Source of the DNA: an uncultured Pelagibacteraceae bacterium | Lineage (GTDB): Bacteria; Pseudomonadota; Alphaproteobacteria; Pelagibacterales; Pelagibacteraceae | Reading direction: 5' to 3' | Assembly: GCA_902524535.1 (NCBI GenBank) | Contig: CABZDR010000001.1 | Location: 248,001-312,000, forward strand | Length of the DNA: 64,000 nucleotides | In this document: positions 41,716 through 51,670 of the stretch, in pieces | Layout of the letters: the number at the start of each line of letters is the position of its first letter | Position numbering within the stretch: position 1 is the stretch's first letter | The notes under the pieces: generated by a model | What the model saw: the letters and a program-made list of their open reading frames with translations, nothing else | Database searches by the model: none | Told to the model about the DNA's origin: nothing | Made by a program: the position numbers and the translations under genes

Positions 41716-43836
41716 ATGATACAAAGTGGTAAATTTGATTCACCAAATATGAATATAAAAAAAATAGCTAATTCATTATTAATTTTTATTACCAATAAAA
41801 TAATTGAAATTATGGGTATTTTAGTCTCTATATTTGGAATTTTACTATTAATTGCTTTACTTTCATATTCTCCATCAGATCCAAATTTTATATTTAGTGA
41901 TAACACAGAAATTAAAAACCTTTTAGGATTTCAAGGGAGTTATATATCAGATTTTTTTTTTCAAGCTTTTGGTATTATCTCTTTTCTAATTCCTATAACT
42001 TATTTTTTATCTGGGATAAAAGTTGTAAAAGAAAAGAAAATTTTTTTCTTAATTGAAAATACCTTTTATACGATTATTTACTCAATTTTAGGTGCTTTAT
42101 TCTTCACCTATTTTTATAAAGATGCTTTTTACCTATACATAAATGGAAATGGAGGTTTTGTAGGTTCTTATTTAGGACAAATATTTATTAAGTCGGACAT
42201 AATTCCTTATGAAAATATTTTTTATTATATCTTTTGTTTATTTATAGTTATGTTTTTTCTTTTAAGTTTCAACTTTAATCCAAAAAAATTTTTTCTATCT
42301 ATTAGAAATATTTCTATATTAATTTTTAAGAGAAACAAAAAAAATTACACTAATAAAAATGAAATTATAAATGAGTATATTCCACAGGATGAAATTAAAA
42401 ATTTAATACAAGAAGATTTGCCTTTTATAAGAGCTGATGCAAATCAACCAGTGAAATCAAAATTTAAAATCCCATCAATTGATTTATTGAATATCCCAAC
42501 AAAAAATGAGATGAAAAAAACAAATAACAATGAAAATAATGATCCAAACTTTCTTGAAAAAATTCTTTTGGATTTTGGAGTGAGTGGAAGTATCAAAAAA
42601 GTTAGCCATGGACCTGTTGTAACTTTAAATGAATTTGAACCTGCGGCTGGTGTTAAAGTCTCAAAAATTATAAATCTCTCAGATGATATAGCAAGAAATA
42701 CTAGTTCAGAGTCTGCGCGTATTTCTACTATACCCGGAAGTAATACTGTTGGTATTGAATTACCCAAAGCCTCAAGAGAGAATGTATATTTAAGTGAAAT
42801 ACTGAATAACTCTGATTTTAAAAAGAAAGACATCAATCTTCCAATAGCATTAGGTAAAAATATATCAGGAGTGCCAATAATAGGTGATTTGAGTTCGATG
42901 CCACATTTATTAATAGCTGGCACAACTGGCTCAGGTAAATCAGTCTGTATAAATACAATTATACTTTCCCTCCTATTTAAACATACTCCTGATAAATGTA
43001 AATTTATTTTGATTGATCCTAAAATGTTAGAACTTTCAACATATGAAGGTGTTCCACATTTATTATGTCCGGTCATTACAGAAGCAAAAAAAGCTGCTTC
43101 AGTTTTAGGTTGGGTCGTTAAAGAAATGGAAAGTAGATATCGATTAATGACCAAAGAAGGAGTAAGAAATATAGATGGCTACAATGCAAAACATCAACTT
43201 CCTATGCCTTATATAGTTGTGGTTGTTGATGAAATGTCTGATCTAATGTTGGTGGCAGGTAAAGAAATTGAAAATTATATTCAAAAATTATCTCAAATGG
43301 CTAGGGCTGCTGGTATTCATATAATCATGGCTACTCAAAGACCAAGTGTAGATGTTATTACTGGAACTATAAAAGCCAATTTTCCAACTCGAATATCATT
43401 TCAAGTTTCATCAAAAATTGATAGTAGAACAATTTTGGGTGAGCAAGGGGCTGAACAATTATTAGGCAGAGGAGATATGCTTTACATGTCTTCAGCAAAT
43501 AGAATTATGAGGATTCACGCACCATTTGTGTCAGATATTGAGATAGAAAAAATTAACAATTTTTTAAGATCTCAAGCAGAGCCAGATTATGTTGATGAAA
43601 TTCTTAATTTTGCAGATGAGAAAGAAATTGGGGATAATTCTAAAAATCAGGGAGATAAAGACGATCTTTATCAAACTGCCGTTGAAATTATTAAATCAGA
43701 AGGGAAAGCTTCAACTTCCTTTCTACAAAGAAAGCTGCAAATTGGTTATAATCGTGCCGCAAGAATAATAGATATGATGGAAGCAGAAGGAATCGTTAGT
43801 AAAGCTAATCATGTTGGCAAACGTGATGTCCTTTAA
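41716..43836 (+). CDS. ftsK: DNA translocase FtsK
   Basis: 706-aa septal DNA pump. Four N-terminal membrane helices (about 26-185) are followed by a short linker (about 185-280, shorter than in E. coli), then the alpha and beta motor domains with Walker A GTTGSGKS (402-409) and Walker B VVVVDEMSDLM, and MATQRPSVDVITG. The C-terminal gamma winged helix (about 645-706, ASTSFLQRKLQIGYNRAARI) reads KOPS sites and contacts XerD. All motor motifs are intact. An internal ATG at 41749 is an alternative start. The stop overlaps the lolA ATG by one base. Confidence 0.96.
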   Translation: MIQSGKFDSPNMNIKKIANSLLIFITNKIIEIMGILVSIFGILLLIALLSYSPSDPNFIFSDNTEIKNLLGFQGSYISDFFFQAFGIISFLIPITYFLSGIKVVKEKKIFFLIENTFYTIIYSILGALFFTYFYKDAFYLYINGNGGFVGSYLGQIFIKSDIIPYENIFYYIFCLFIVMFFLLSFNFNPKKFFLSIRNISILIFKRNKKNYTNKNEIINEYIPQDEIKNLIQEDLPFIRADANQPVKSKFKIPSIDLLNIPTKNEMKKTNNNENNDPNFLEKILLDFGVSGSIKKVSHGPVVTLNEFEPAAGVKVSKIINLSDDIARNTSSESARISTIPGSNTVGIELPKASRENVYLSEILNNSDFKKKDINLPIALGKNISGVPIIGDLSSMPHLLIAGTTGSGKSVCINTIILSLLFKHTPDKCKFILIDPKMLELSTYEGVPHLLCPVITEAKKAASVLGWVVKEMESRYRLMTKEGVRNIDGYNAKHQLPMPYIVVVVDEMSDLMLVAGKEIENYIQKLSQMARAAGIHIIMATQRPSVDVITGTIKANFPTRISFQVSSKIDSRTILGEQGAEQLLGRGDMLYMSSANRIMRIHAPFVSDIEIEKINNFLRSQAEPDYVDEILNFADEKEIGDNSKNQGDKDDLYQTAVEIIKSEGKASTSFLQRKLQIGYNRAARIIDMMEAEGIVSKANHVGKRDVL

Positions 43837-44384
43837 TGAAAAAATATCTGTATATATTATTTATTATCTTTTTAACCTCTAAAACTTCAGCAAATATCAA
43901 AGAAAATATAATTTTAAACCTAAAAAATATTGAAAATATCAATTTTGATTTTGAGCAAAATATTAATGGAAAAATTGAAAAAGGAAATTGTACAATTGAA
44001 TACCCTAAAAAGATATATTGTAAGTATAATTTAGGAAATCAGAAAATTTTAGTTTCTGATGGTAAATCATTAATAGTGAAAACAACTGCTAGTTACTATA
44101 AATACTCTTTAAATAAAACACCTTTAAACTATCTTTTGGATAAAGATTTTATGATAAAAAGAATAAATGAGTTAGATGCTAGAATTGTTCAAGAAAAATT
44201 TATTAATTTTAGATTTACTGAAAATGAAAATGAAATAAATGTTTTTTTTGATATAAATAATTTTAATTTAATTGGTTGGCAAACCCTAGATATATACCAG
44301 AACCTGAGTATGACTTACCTAAGCTCAACTTCCATTAATAAGAATTTGAAAAGGAACTTATTTAATCTACCTGATCGAAACTAA
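43836..44384 (+). CDS. lolA: Outer-membrane lipoprotein carrier protein LolA
   Basis: 182-aa periplasmic protein with a signal peptide at about 1-19 (ends TSKTSA). The mature part is a LolA-type half-barrel: INFDFEQNINGKIEKGNCTIEYPKKIYCKY, QKILVSDGKSLIV, NLIGWQTLD. LolA carries lipoproteins from LolCDE to LolB across the periplasm. Sequence is divergent, but the ftsK-lolA pairing, with a 1-bp overlap here, is conserved in alphaproteobacteria and supports the call. Its end overlaps the convergent GNAT gene by 4 bp. Confidence 0.88.
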   Translation: MKKYLYILFIIFLTSKTSANIKENIILNLKNIENINFDFEQNINGKIEKGNCTIEYPKKIYCKYNLGNQKILVSDGKSLIVKTTASYYKYSLNKTPLNYLLDKDFMIKRINELDARIVQEKFINFRFTENENEINVFFDINNFNLIGWQTLDIYQNLSMTYLSSTSINKNLKRNLFNLPDRN

Positions 44385-44884
44385 ATTGATATTGTTTCTT
44401 TTTTGAAAATTTTCATTCCTCTAGATAAATAGTTTTTAAGAGCGTTTTTATGATCTAAAGAACAAGTATGGACCCAAACTCTATTTGTTTTTTCCTTAAA
44501 TGAATTTCTAATTGCTGAAGACAAAAGAAATGAGCCTAATTTTTGATTGTGATATTCCTCGAGTAATCCAAGATAAGCTATTTCAACTTCTTTTTTATCT
44601 TTATGCATAATAAGCTCAAAATATCCTGCTAAATCATCCTTTTTCTTTAAAACAAAAGTTTTAACACTTCTATCAGATGTATAATTCATCCATTGTTTAT
44701 CGGTCCAAACTAAACGATCTACCCAATGATGACTTTTGCCAATATTTTTATAAAAGAATTTATTAAGCTTAAAATCATCTGGTTCAACGAGTTCAATAAT
44801 AAAGTCATTTGATGAATTGTTAGGCTCATTTAATTCTTCAATCGAATTAATTTCTAGATAATTTCTTTCAACTTTTTTACTCAC
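44381..44884 (-). CDS. GNAT-family N-acetyltransferase
   Basis: 167-aa acetyltransferase. The acetyl-CoA pyrophosphate loop region YLGLLEEYHNQKLGSFLLSSAI fits the Q/RxxGxG/A pattern with Q-x-x-x-G-S, and VWVHTCSLDHKNALKNYLSRG is the usual motif B. The first half (about 30-75; FYKNIGKSHHWVDRLVWTD) is specific to a subset of alphaproteobacterial GNATs. The substrate is unknown. It overlaps the HIT gene by 4 bp and ends the leftward his operon. Confidence 0.88.
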   Translation of the reverse strand: MSKKVERNYLEINSIEELNEPNNSSNDFIIELVEPDDFKLNKFFYKNIGKSHHWVDRLVWTDKQWMNYTSDRSVKTFVLKKKDDLAGYFELIMHKDKKEVEIAYLGLLEEYHNQKLGSFLLSSAIRNSFKEKTNRVWVHTCSLDHKNALKNYLSRGMKIFKKETISI

Positions 44885-45246
44885 TCAACCATCTTCCCGA
44901 CTCTTTCCCCACCAAACAAATGAAAATGTAAATGGGGTACTTCTTGACCTCCATGTTCACTTATATTTGATAGAGTTCTATATCCTTTACCTGTATCTAC
45001 GGAAATCCCAACCTTTCTAGCTACAATGTTTATACCTTTTAATAAACCAACCATTTCATCTGGAGAGGCGTTTTGACTAAAATCATCAAGGTCAATATAT
45101 TTTCCTTTAGGTATTACCAATGCATGAATTTTTTTTTGCGGGTTAATGTCATGAAATGACAAAATATAATCATCCTCATAAATTTTTTTACAAGGAATTT
45201 CTCCTCTTAAAATTTTAGCAAAAATATTATTATCATCATAACTCAT
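44881..45246 (-). CDS. hinT: HIT-family hydrolase (HinT-like)
   Basis: 121-aa purine-nucleotide phosphoramidase-like protein. The histidine triad H105-x-H107-x-H109 (PHLHFHLFGG) and the N-terminal NNIFAKILRGEIPCKKIYED, SFHDINPQKKIHALVIPKG are standard. It splits AMP-NH2-type or adenylated-lysine substrates in studied family members. It overlaps both neighbours (hisE and GNAT) by 4 bp. The hisE-hinT order is typical of alphaproteobacterial his operons. Confidence 0.94.
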   Translation of the reverse strand: MSYDDNNIFAKILRGEIPCKKIYEDDYILSFHDINPQKKIHALVIPKGKYIDLDDFSQNASPDEMVGLLKGINIVARKVGISVDTGKGYRTLSNISEHGGQEVPHLHFHLFGGERVGKMVE

Positions 45247-45515
45247 TTTTTTCTTTTATTAAGTTCTTCCATTACATCCTCAATTTTTACATCATTTGCT
45301 TCTAAATACATTATCAAATGATAAAAAACATCAGCTGCTTCATGAATTTTGTTTGAATTTTTTTCTACTGCCTCAATAAGTTCATTAATTTCCTCTAGAA
45401 CCTTTTCTTTGCTCAACGATTTATTACTAAGTAATTTATTTGTGTAAGAACCCTTTACTGGAGATTTTTTTCGTTCTCTTGCAAGATTAAATAGGCTTTC
45501 TAAAGTATTAAGCAT
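45243..45515 (-). CDS. hisE: Phosphoribosyl-ATP pyrophosphatase
   Basis: 90-aa all-alpha enzyme for the second step of histidine synthesis, hydrolysing phosphoribosyl-ATP to phosphoribosyl-AMP. The MazG-like metal site is formed by EKVLEEINELIEAVE (about 37-51) and HEAADVFYHLIMYL (about 58-71). Separate from hisI, as is common in alphaproteobacteria. hisF ends one base upstream; hinT overlaps downstream. Confidence 0.94.
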   Translation of the reverse strand: MLNTLESLFNLARERKKSPVKGSYTNKLLSNKSLSKEKVLEEINELIEAVEKNSNKIHEAADVFYHLIMYLEANDVKIEDVMEELNKRKK

Positions 45516-45516
45516 T

Positions 45517-46272
45517 TTAAATTCTAACAGGTATTCCTTTTGAGTCCAAATAATCCTTAGCTTCTTTTACAGAGTGCTTCCCATAGTGGAATATAGAGGC
45601 TGCTAAAACTGCACTAGCTTTTCCTAATTTAATTCCATCAACTAAGTGGTCTAAATTTCCTACCCCACCAGATGCAATTACAGGAATATTTACTTTTGAT
45701 GAAATTTTTGACATCAATTCAATGTCATAACCAACTTGAGTCCCATCTCTGTCCATTGAAGTTACTAATAACTCACCAGCACCATTTTCCTCCATTTCTT
45801 TTGCGTAAGTTAACGCATTAATCCCACTATTTTTTCTTCCTCCATGAGTGAACACTTCCCACTTATCTCCATTTTTTTTGGCATCGATTGCTACTACAAT
45901 ACATTGAGATCCAAATTTTTTTGAACTATCTATAACTACTTTTGAATTTTCAACTGCTGCAGTGTTTATGGATACCTTATCAGCCCCACAATTGAGTAAT
46001 TTGTTAATATCCTCAACACTTCGAACACCACCTCCAACAGTTAACGGCACAAAACATTTTTTTGAGGTTTTCTTAACAGCATCATAAATAGTATCTCTAT
46101 TTTCATTTGAAGCAGTAATGTCTAAAAAACAAATTTCATCAGCGCCTCCATCACTATAAATTTTGGCTTGTTCTACAGGGTCTCCTGCGTCTTTTAGATC
46201 GACAAAGTTTATACCTTTAACAACACGACCATTTTTTACATCTAAACAAGGTATAATTCTATTCTTAAGCAT
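45517..46272 (-). CDS. hisF: Imidazole glycerol phosphate synthase, cyclase subunit
   Basis: 251-aa (beta/alpha)8 barrel that closes the imidazole ring with ammonia from HisH. Catalytic D11 ([10 protein letters not shown]) and D130 (VVAIDAKK) are both present, as are the phosphate-binding LTVGGGVRS and IASGGVG segments. It overlaps hisA by 8 bp and belongs to the operon hisB-hisH-hisA-hisF-hisE. Confidence 0.97.
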   Translation of the reverse strand: MLKNRIIPCLDVKNGRVVKGINFVDLKDAGDPVEQAKIYSDGGADEICFLDITASNENRDTIYDAVKKTSKKCFVPLTVGGGVRSVEDINKLLNCGADKVSINTAAVENSKVVIDSSKKFGSQCIVVAIDAKKNGDKWEVFTHGGRKNSGINALTYAKEMEENGAGELLVTSMDRDGTQVGYDIELMSKISSKVNIPVIASGGVGNLDHLVDGIKLGKASAVLAASIFHYGKHSVKEAKDYLDSKGIPVRI

Positions 46273-46981
46273 CTTCTCTCACTAGCTCCTCTAATTTAAT
46301 ATCACCATCATAAATAGCTTTACCAACTATTATACCTTCAACATTTTTTAAATTCTTTACTTTTTTAATATCACCTATTGATGAAACACCACCTGATATA
46401 ATTACGGGGCATTTTGACATCTCAGCGACTTTCATTGTTTCATTAAAGTTTGGACTTTTTTTCATACCGTCGCGATTAATATCTGTAAAAATTAATCTAC
46501 TGACACCATAATCATTAACTTCTTTTAAATAATCTAAAGTTAACTGATTAGAGTTTTCTTTCCATCCAGATACTGACAAATATCCATCTTTAGCATCTAA
46601 ACCTAGAGCAATATAATTTTGAAATTTTTCACATGATTCTTTTAAGAAATTTTTGTCTTTAATAGCAGCACTACCCAGAATTACTTTCTCTACACCAGCA
46701 TCAATATATTTTTGGATACTATCAGAATTTCTAATACCGCCACCTACCTCGACCTTTAAATTAAATTTACTAACTATATCTTGAATGATATCTAAATTTA
46801 CCGTTTCACCAGTTAAAGCACCATCTAAATCAACTATATGTAAATTTTTAAAACCATGATCTTTATATTTTCCTGCTTGTTCAACTGGAGACAACTCATA
46901 TTCGGTTTTATTATCAAAATCTCCCTTAACTAGTCTTACACACTTTTTATCTTTAATATCTATTGCAGGAAATATTTTCAT
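46265..46981 (-). CDS. hisA: ProFAR isomerase
   Basis: 238-aa barrel enzyme catalysing the Amadori isomerisation of ProFAR to PRFAR. Catalytic D8 ([10 protein letters not shown]) and D129 (ALGLDAKDG), phosphate loops VEVGGGIRN and ISGGVSS, and the D-H/DG-type loop VDLDGALTG are intact. It follows hisH directly (stop-to-start gap of zero bases: 46981/46982) and overlaps hisF by 8 bp. Confidence 0.97.
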   Translation of the reverse strand: MKIFPAIDIKDKKCVRLVKGDFDNKTEYELSPVEQAGKYKDHGFKNLHIVDLDGALTGETVNLDIIQDIVSKFNLKVEVGGGIRNSDSIQKYIDAGVEKVILGSAAIKDKNFLKESCEKFQNYIALGLDAKDGYLSVSGWKENSNQLTLDYLKEVNDYGVSRLIFTDINRDGMKKSPNFNETMKVAEMSKCPVIISGGVSSIGDIKKVKNLKNVEGIIVGKAIYDGDIKLEELVREDA

Positions 46982-47608
46982 TTATAAACTTATAAAATTA
47001 TCAATTATTTTGAGCCCAGACTTGTCACTCTTTTCTGGATGAAATTGTGTACCAAATATATTTTCTTTCTCTACTGAACAAACTACTTTTGTTGAATAAT
47101 CAGTAGTTGCTGAAATAACTTTTTTATCATTTGGTACAAATTCATAACTATGAACAAAATACATATGAGAATTATTTTCTATATCCTTAAAAATTTTACT
47201 ATCTTTGACGATAGTGATTTCATTCCAGCCAATATGAGGAAGTTTAAATTTTCCATCTTGATTATCTATTTTTGAAACTTTACCCGAGATCCATCCTAAC
47301 CCCTTAGTCTCAGTTTCTTCATAGCCGATATCGGCAAACATTTGTAAACCAACACAAATTCCAAGAAGAGGTTTTTTATTAATTAATGTAAATTCATTAA
47401 GTGTATCTGAAAGACCATCAATATTGTTAAGTGCTTCAACGCAGCTTTTAAATGAGCCCTGCCCTGGTAAAACTATTTTATCACTTGATTTTATCTTATT
47501 GGGATTAGAGGTTACTTCGATATTTACTTTTTCTTTGGCAACTTCTCTAAAAGAGTTTATTACCGAGCTTATATTGCCCGATTTATAATCAACAATTGTA
47601 ACGTTCAT
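46982..47608 (-). CDS. hisH: Imidazole glycerol phosphate synthase, glutaminase subunit
   Basis: 208-aa class I glutamine amidotransferase that feeds ammonia to HisF. The triad is C85 (GICVGLQ), H190 and E192 (QFHPEKS). The oxyanion strand is LPGQGSF (48-54). Five bases separate it from hisB. Length is normal. Confidence 0.97.
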   Translation of the reverse strand: MNVTIVDYKSGNISSVINSFREVAKEKVNIEVTSNPNKIKSSDKIVLPGQGSFKSCVEALNNIDGLSDTLNEFTLINKKPLLGICVGLQMFADIGYEETETKGLGWISGKVSKIDNQDGKFKLPHIGWNEITIVKDSKIFKDIENNSHMYFVHSYEFVPNDKKVISATTDYSTKVVCSVEKENIFGTQFHPEKSDKSGLKIIDNFISL

Positions 47609-47613
47609 TAATT

Positions 47614-48204
47614 TTATAATGAGCCTTTAGTAGAAGGAATTGATTTACTATTCCTTGGGTCTATTTCCAATGCAGCTCTTAATGATCTTGCAAGCCCTTT
47701 AAAGCAAGATTCAATAATGTGGTGACTATTGTCCCCATAAATATTTTCAATGTGTAGAGTAATTCCAGCAGCGTGAGAAAACGCTTGAAACCATTCTTTA
47801 AAAAGTTCAGTGTCCATCTCACCAAGCTTTTCTACTTTTAAATTTACTTTCCAAATTAAATAAGGTCTATTTGAAATATCTATTGCTACACGTGATAAAG
47901 TTTCATCCATTGGTATCATTGCGTGAGCATACCTTCTAATTCCAACAGATTTTTTTAAAGCTTTTTTTAGCGCTTCGCCAATAGCAATTCCTGTATCTTC
48001 AGTTGTGTGGTGTAAATCAATATGAGTATCGCCTTTAGCTTTTATATTCATATCTATTGAAGAATGCTTCGATAGTTGTTCAAGCATATGGTTTAAAAAA
48101 CCTATTCCTGTGTCAATTTTGTATTTACCTTTGCCATCAATATTTAAATCAACACTAATGCTTGTTTCTTTTGTTTTCCTGCTTATTTTACCTTTACGCT
48201 TCAT
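47614..48204 (-). CDS. hisB: Imidazoleglycerol-phosphate dehydratase
   Basis: 196-aa mono-functional dehydratase (no phosphatase domain) acting at the sixth step of histidine synthesis. The internal-repeat metal motifs [10 protein letters not shown]-type (here [19 protein letters not shown]) and [19 protein letters not shown] are present. It is the first gene of the leftward his operon and is divergent from hslV over 91 bp (48205-48295), where its promoter should lie. hisG and hisD are not in the window. Confidence 0.97.
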   Translation of the reverse strand: MKRKGKISRKTKETSISVDLNIDGKGKYKIDTGIGFLNHMLEQLSKHSSIDMNIKAKGDTHIDLHHTTEDTGIAIGEALKKALKKSVGIRRYAHAMIPMDETLSRVAIDISNRPYLIWKVNLKVEKLGEMDTELFKEWFQAFSHAAGITLHIENIYGDNSHHIIESCFKGLARSLRAALEIDPRNSKSIPSTKGSL

Positions 48205-48260
48205 AATTAAAAACAGGTATACATATATTATTCAATTATGGCAATAATACTAAACCTGGG

Positions 48261-48290
48261 CTTGAACTATCAAATTTAATATCCATTTAT
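48261..48290 (+). promoter_or_regulatory. Probable heat-shock (sigma-32) promoter of hslVU
   Basis: CTTGAA at 48261-48266 matches the RpoH -35 element. After a 16-base spacing, CCATTTAT at 48283-48290 resembles the CCCCATNT -10 element. The start point would lie within a few bases of the hslV ATG at 48296, so the mRNA may be nearly leaderless. Position before a classical heat-shock operon supports it. Confidence 0.55.
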
Positions 48291-48295
48291 AAGCT

Positions 48296-48811
48296 ATGAC
48301 AACAATTGTGTTAGTTAGAAAAAACGATGAAGTAGTAGTAGCTGGCGACGGACAAGTAAGTATGGGTAATACTGTCGTAAAAAGCACTGCCTCAAAAGTC
48401 AGAAAAATTGATAAGAGAGATGTTGTAGCTGGTTTTGCTGGATCAACAGCTGATGCCTTAACATTGTTTGAAAGATTAGAGGGAAAATTAGAAAAACATG
48501 CTGGTAACTTGTCTAGAGCTGCTGTTGAATTAGCTAAAGACTGGAGAACAGATAAATATTTAAGAAGATTAGAGGCACTAATGGCAGTTGGTGATAAAAA
48601 AAATAGTTATATAATTTCTGGTACCGGTGATGTTCTTGAACCCGAAGGAGATGTTATTGGTATTGGCTCTGGTGGAAATTATGCTTTAGCTGCAGGGAAA
48701 GTTTTAATGGAGAGCAATATATCAGCAGAAGAAGTTGCAAAGAAAGCTATAAAAGTTGCAGCCGATATCTGTGTTTTTACAAACGAAAATGTCAAAGTTG
48801 AAAAAATATAA
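48296..48811 (+). CDS. hslV: ATP-dependent protease peptidase subunit HslV
   Basis: 171-aa proteasome-beta-like threonine protease that forms the dodecameric core of HslUV (ClpQY). After Met removal the nucleophile is Thr (MTTIVLVRK). The conserved [40 protein letters not shown] and [11 protein letters not shown] segments follow. Start at ATG 48296; there is almost no room for a ribosome-binding site after the predicted promoter. The stop overlaps hslU ATG by one base. Confidence 0.97.
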   Translation: MTTIVLVRKNDEVVVAGDGQVSMGNTVVKSTASKVRKIDKRDVVAGFAGSTADALTLFERLEGKLEKHAGNLSRAAVELAKDWRTDKYLRRLEALMAVGDKKNSYIISGTGDVLEPEGDVIGIGSGGNYALAAGKVLMESNISAEEVAKKAIKVAADICVFTNENVKVEKI

Positions 48812-50181
48812 TGGATAAATCAAACGTAACTCAATTACATCCCAAAGATAAAAATCAAAAAGATGAAGCTTCATTAGTAAGCTCATTATCACCTAGAGAA
48901 ATTGTCTCTGAATTGGATAGATTTGTAGTCGGTCAAAATAAAGCTAAGAGGGCTGTTGCTGTTGCTTTAAGAAATAGATGGAGAAGACAAGCTTTAAAAG
49001 GTGAGATGAAAAATGAAGTATTGCCTAAAAACATTTTAATGATTGGTCCAACAGGTGTTGGAAAAACTGAAATTTCAAGAAGACTGTCTAAACTTGCTGA
49101 GGCACCATTCGTAAAGGTTGAAGCAACAAGATTTACAGAAGTTGGATATGTAGGTAGAGACGTGGAACAAATAGTTAGAGATTTGATCGAAATTGCGATT
49201 TCAATGGAAAAAGTAAAAAAAAGAAAAGAAGTTTATGCGCAAGCACAAAAATTAGCAGAAGAAAAAGTTTTAGACGCTTTAGTAGGTAAAAAAGCAAGCT
49301 TAGCAACCCGAGAAAGTTTTAGAAAAAGATTACGTAACGGTGATCTAGATGACAACGAGATTGAAATAGCTGTAAGCGATACAGGAAACAGTGCCTCATT
49401 TGAAATTCCAGGAATGCCAGGTGCAAATGTTGGAATGATTAATATTGGCGAGATGCTTGGGAAATCTATGGGAACAAAAGAAAAAAAGAAGAAAATGTCA
49501 GTAAAAGAATCTCACGATATATTAATAAACGATGAGTCAGATAAGCTAATCGAACAGGATAAGATTATCAAAGCAGCAAAAATTTCGACAGAAAACAATG
49601 GAATAGTTTTTTTAGATGAAATTGATAAAATCTCTGGAAGGACAGACCGGGTGGGTGGTGATGTATCAAGAGAAGGAGTCCAAAGAGATTTATTACCTTT
49701 AATTGAGGGCACTACAGTTAATACAAAATATGGGCCAATCAAAACCGATCATATATTGTTTATAGCATCTGGAGCTTTCCAACTAGCTAAACCCTCAGAT
49801 TTACTTCCAGAATTACAAGGTAGGCTTCCAATTAGAGTAGAGCTTGAGGCTTTAACTAGTGATGATTTTAAAAGGATTTTAAAAGAACCTGACTTCAGTT
49901 TAATTAAACAATACATCGCTTTATTAAAAACTGAAAATGTAGATCTTGAGTTTTCTGAAGATGGAATAGAAACAATCGCAAATATTGCATCAGAAGTTAA
50001 CGCATCAGTAGAAAATATTGGTGCAAGAAGATTGCATACAATTATAGAAAAAATTCTTGATGATATTAGCTTCACAGCAACAGATAAATCTGGCGAAAAA
50101 ATAGTTATTAATAAAGATTACATAAATAAAAATCTAGATAATTTAGTAAAAGATACGGACCTATCGAAATTTATTTTATAG
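48811..50181 (+). CDS. hslU: ATP-dependent protease ATPase subunit HslU
   Basis: 456-aa AAA+ unfoldase partner of HslV. Walker A GPTGVGKT is at 79-86; Walker [10 protein letters not shown], the pore GYVGRDVE motif and the sensor GARRLHTI are intact. The variable I-domain (about 130-260) is present. The C-terminus DLSKFIL, which docks into HslV, is typical. Coupled to hslV by a 1-bp overlap. Its 3' end overlaps the Smr gene by 11 bp. Confidence 0.97.
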   Translation: MDKSNVTQLHPKDKNQKDEASLVSSLSPREIVSELDRFVVGQNKAKRAVAVALRNRWRRQALKGEMKNEVLPKNILMIGPTGVGKTEISRRLSKLAEAPFVKVEATRFTEVGYVGRDVEQIVRDLIEIAISMEKVKKRKEVYAQAQKLAEEKVLDALVGKKASLATRESFRKRLRNGDLDDNEIEIAVSDTGNSASFEIPGMPGANVGMINIGEMLGKSMGTKEKKKKMSVKESHDILINDESDKLIEQDKIIKAAKISTENNGIVFLDEIDKISGRTDRVGGDVSREGVQRDLLPLIEGTTVNTKYGPIKTDHILFIASGAFQLAKPSDLLPELQGRLPIRVELEALTSDDFKRILKEPDFSLIKQYIALLKTENVDLEFSEDGIETIANIASEVNASVENIGARRLHTIIEKILDDISFTATDKSGEKIVINKDYINKNLDNLVKDTDLSKFIL

Positions 50182-50590
50182 TTTTTTTTTTTAGATATAC
50201 GTAAAAAGCTCCGCTTCCCCCGTCCTCATTTTCCGCTTCTTTTATTTGAGAAATTAGATTCATTAATTCATCGCTATTTTTTATATATTCTGGAACCGAG
50301 TATTTAAGAATGCCCAAGTTCTTTGAGATATATGGATCCTTTTCATTCTGCGAATGTAATCCCTTTCCGGTAACAATTATTAATTTTTTTACACCTTTTT
50401 CATAAGAATCTTTAATTAAATCATTTATTTTATTATTTGCTTCATCTAATGAGTAACCATGCAAATCAAAAGATTTTATGGAAAACTTTTTTTTGTTAGA
50501 GAGTTTTTCGTCTTTATTAGGTAATTTTTCATCACTAGATAAAAAATTTTTCCAATCTTTTTTATCTTTATCTGAGATTTTGCTATTCAA
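50171..50590 (-). CDS. Smr/MutS2 C-terminal domain protein
   Basis: 139-aa protein with a disordered Lys/Asp-rich N-terminus (about 1-40) and a C-terminal Smr domain (about 45-135): [41 protein letters not shown] and [15 protein letters not shown]. The DLHG and GKG motifs of Smr nucleases are intact. Family members cleave DNA or RNA; E. coli SmrB acts on collided ribosomes. Two bases or fewer separate it from the Tim44-like gene. It converges on hslU. Confidence 0.92.
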   Translation of the reverse strand: MNSKISDKDKKDWKNFLSSDEKLPNKDEKLSNKKKFSIKSFDLHGYSLDEANNKINDLIKDSYEKGVKKLIIVTGKGLHSQNEKDPYISKNLGILKYSVPEYIKNSDELMNLISQIKEAENEDGGSGAFYVYLKKKTIK

Positions 50591-51187
50591 TTAAGTTAGT
50601 ATGTCTACTAGTTGCCAATTCGGATTTGTTGATTTCATATCTCTTGAGAAGACCCAGGTATCGTATATTTTTTTTATTTTTTCTGGGTTCCCTGAAATTA
50701 TTTTTTTCTCTTTATCTCTTATACAAGTAATTACCTCTCCTACAAAATCTACGGTTACTTGTAAAATATTGTTATTCTTTTTATGTTCTTTAATAATCGC
50801 AGAATTTACACCTATAAAAGTTATTTCAGCATAATGTCCTTTTGCGCTTCTCTCTTTTAGAGCATCGTTAAATTGATCAAAAATTTTATTACTTAAAAGC
50901 GGCTTTGAGGTTGTTATCTTGTTGTCGTTATCACTAAAATCTGTAATAATTGTTTCATAGGCTATTTTAGCACCGCTTAAAAATTCTTTTTTTGCTTTCT
51001 CATCAAAACTTTGACTCTTCTTTAAGTTTTTATCTAGTTGAACATTTTTTAAAATTTCTTCAAATTGTGGAGGTGCTTTTCCCTCAAATCCTGTTCTTTT
51101 ACCCAAGATGCCACGCAATCTTAAAAAAATAAACCCAGCAATCATTGCAAGCAATATTATATCAATATACTCAAAACTATAATTCAT
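50591..51187 (-). CDS. Tim44-like domain protein
   Basis: 198-aa protein with one N-terminal membrane anchor (about 6-22, DIILLAMIAGFIFLRLRG) followed by a Tim44-like alpha+beta domain (about 65-195; SKPLLSNKIFDQFNDAL, TFIGVNSAIIKE, VDFVGEVITCIRD, WVFSRDMKSTNPNWQL). In mitochondria Tim44 tethers Hsp70 to the translocon. The alphaproteobacterial homologues (TimA) are inner-membrane proteins of unclear function. The ATG at 51187 is preferred; an upstream in-frame start at 51229 would overlap the fxsA promoter region. Divergent from fxsA. Confidence 0.92.
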   Translation of the reverse strand: MNYSFEYIDIILLAMIAGFIFLRLRGILGKRTGFEGKAPPQFEEILKNVQLDKNLKKSQSFDEKAKKEFLSGAKIAYETIITDFSDNDNKITTSKPLLSNKIFDQFNDALKERSAKGHYAEITFIGVNSAIIKEHKKNNNILQVTVDFVGEVITCIRDKEKKIISGNPEKIKKIYDTWVFSRDMKSTNPNWQLVDILT

Positions 51188-51244
51188 TACTTTATAGTAA
51201 TTACTCTGTTGAATAATTTCAACCAACAATTACATTAAAGACAA

Positions 51245-51670
51245 ATGAACTCACTACTTTTATCAATTATTTTAGTTCCAATTTTCGAAATATATCTTTT
51301 CATAAAGATTGGAGCAAAAATTGGTGCTTTTTATACAATCTTATTAATCTTCATAACAGCGATAACTGGAATAATATATGCTAGATATGAGGGCTTAAAT
51401 ACTTTGCGCTCAGCGTATTCACAAATGATCAAACAAGAAACACCTACGTATGAAATAATTTCTGGTGCCGCCATTGCTTTTGCAGCTTTACTTTTGATTA
51501 TACCTGGATTTGCAACTGACATTATTGGGTTTTTAATAATTCTCCCTATAACAAGGAAATTAATTTTAGGTAAAGTTTCTACAAAAATTAAAAAAAAGAA
51601 ATCAGACAAAAATAATTTTATAGATGGTGAGTTTGAGGATATAGAAGATGACGATGAAAGAAAAATATAA
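51245..51670 (+). CDS. fxsA: FxsA family membrane protein
   Basis: 141-aa inner-membrane protein of the FxsA family (in E. coli overexpression suppresses phage T7 exclusion by F). Helices at about 5-22, 26-45 and 75-100, the central YARYEGLNTLRSAYSQM and IISGAAIAFAALLLIIPGFATDIIGFLIILPITR are characteristic. The acidic C-terminus FEDIEDDDERKI is common. secB starts inside its last 23 bp. Confidence 0.93.
   Translation: MNSLLLSIILVPIFEIYLFIKIGAKIGAFYTILLIFITAITGIIYARYEGLNTLRSAYSQMIKQETPTYEIISGAAIAFAALLLIIPGFATDIIGFLIILPITRKLILGKVSTKIKKKKSDKNNFIDGEFEDIEDDDERKI

Noticed and set aside
42444-43154. 236-codon minus-strand open frame
   Set aside because: It lies entirely antisense to the ftsK motor domain, has no recognisable motif and no ribosome-binding site; it is a by-product of codon bias.
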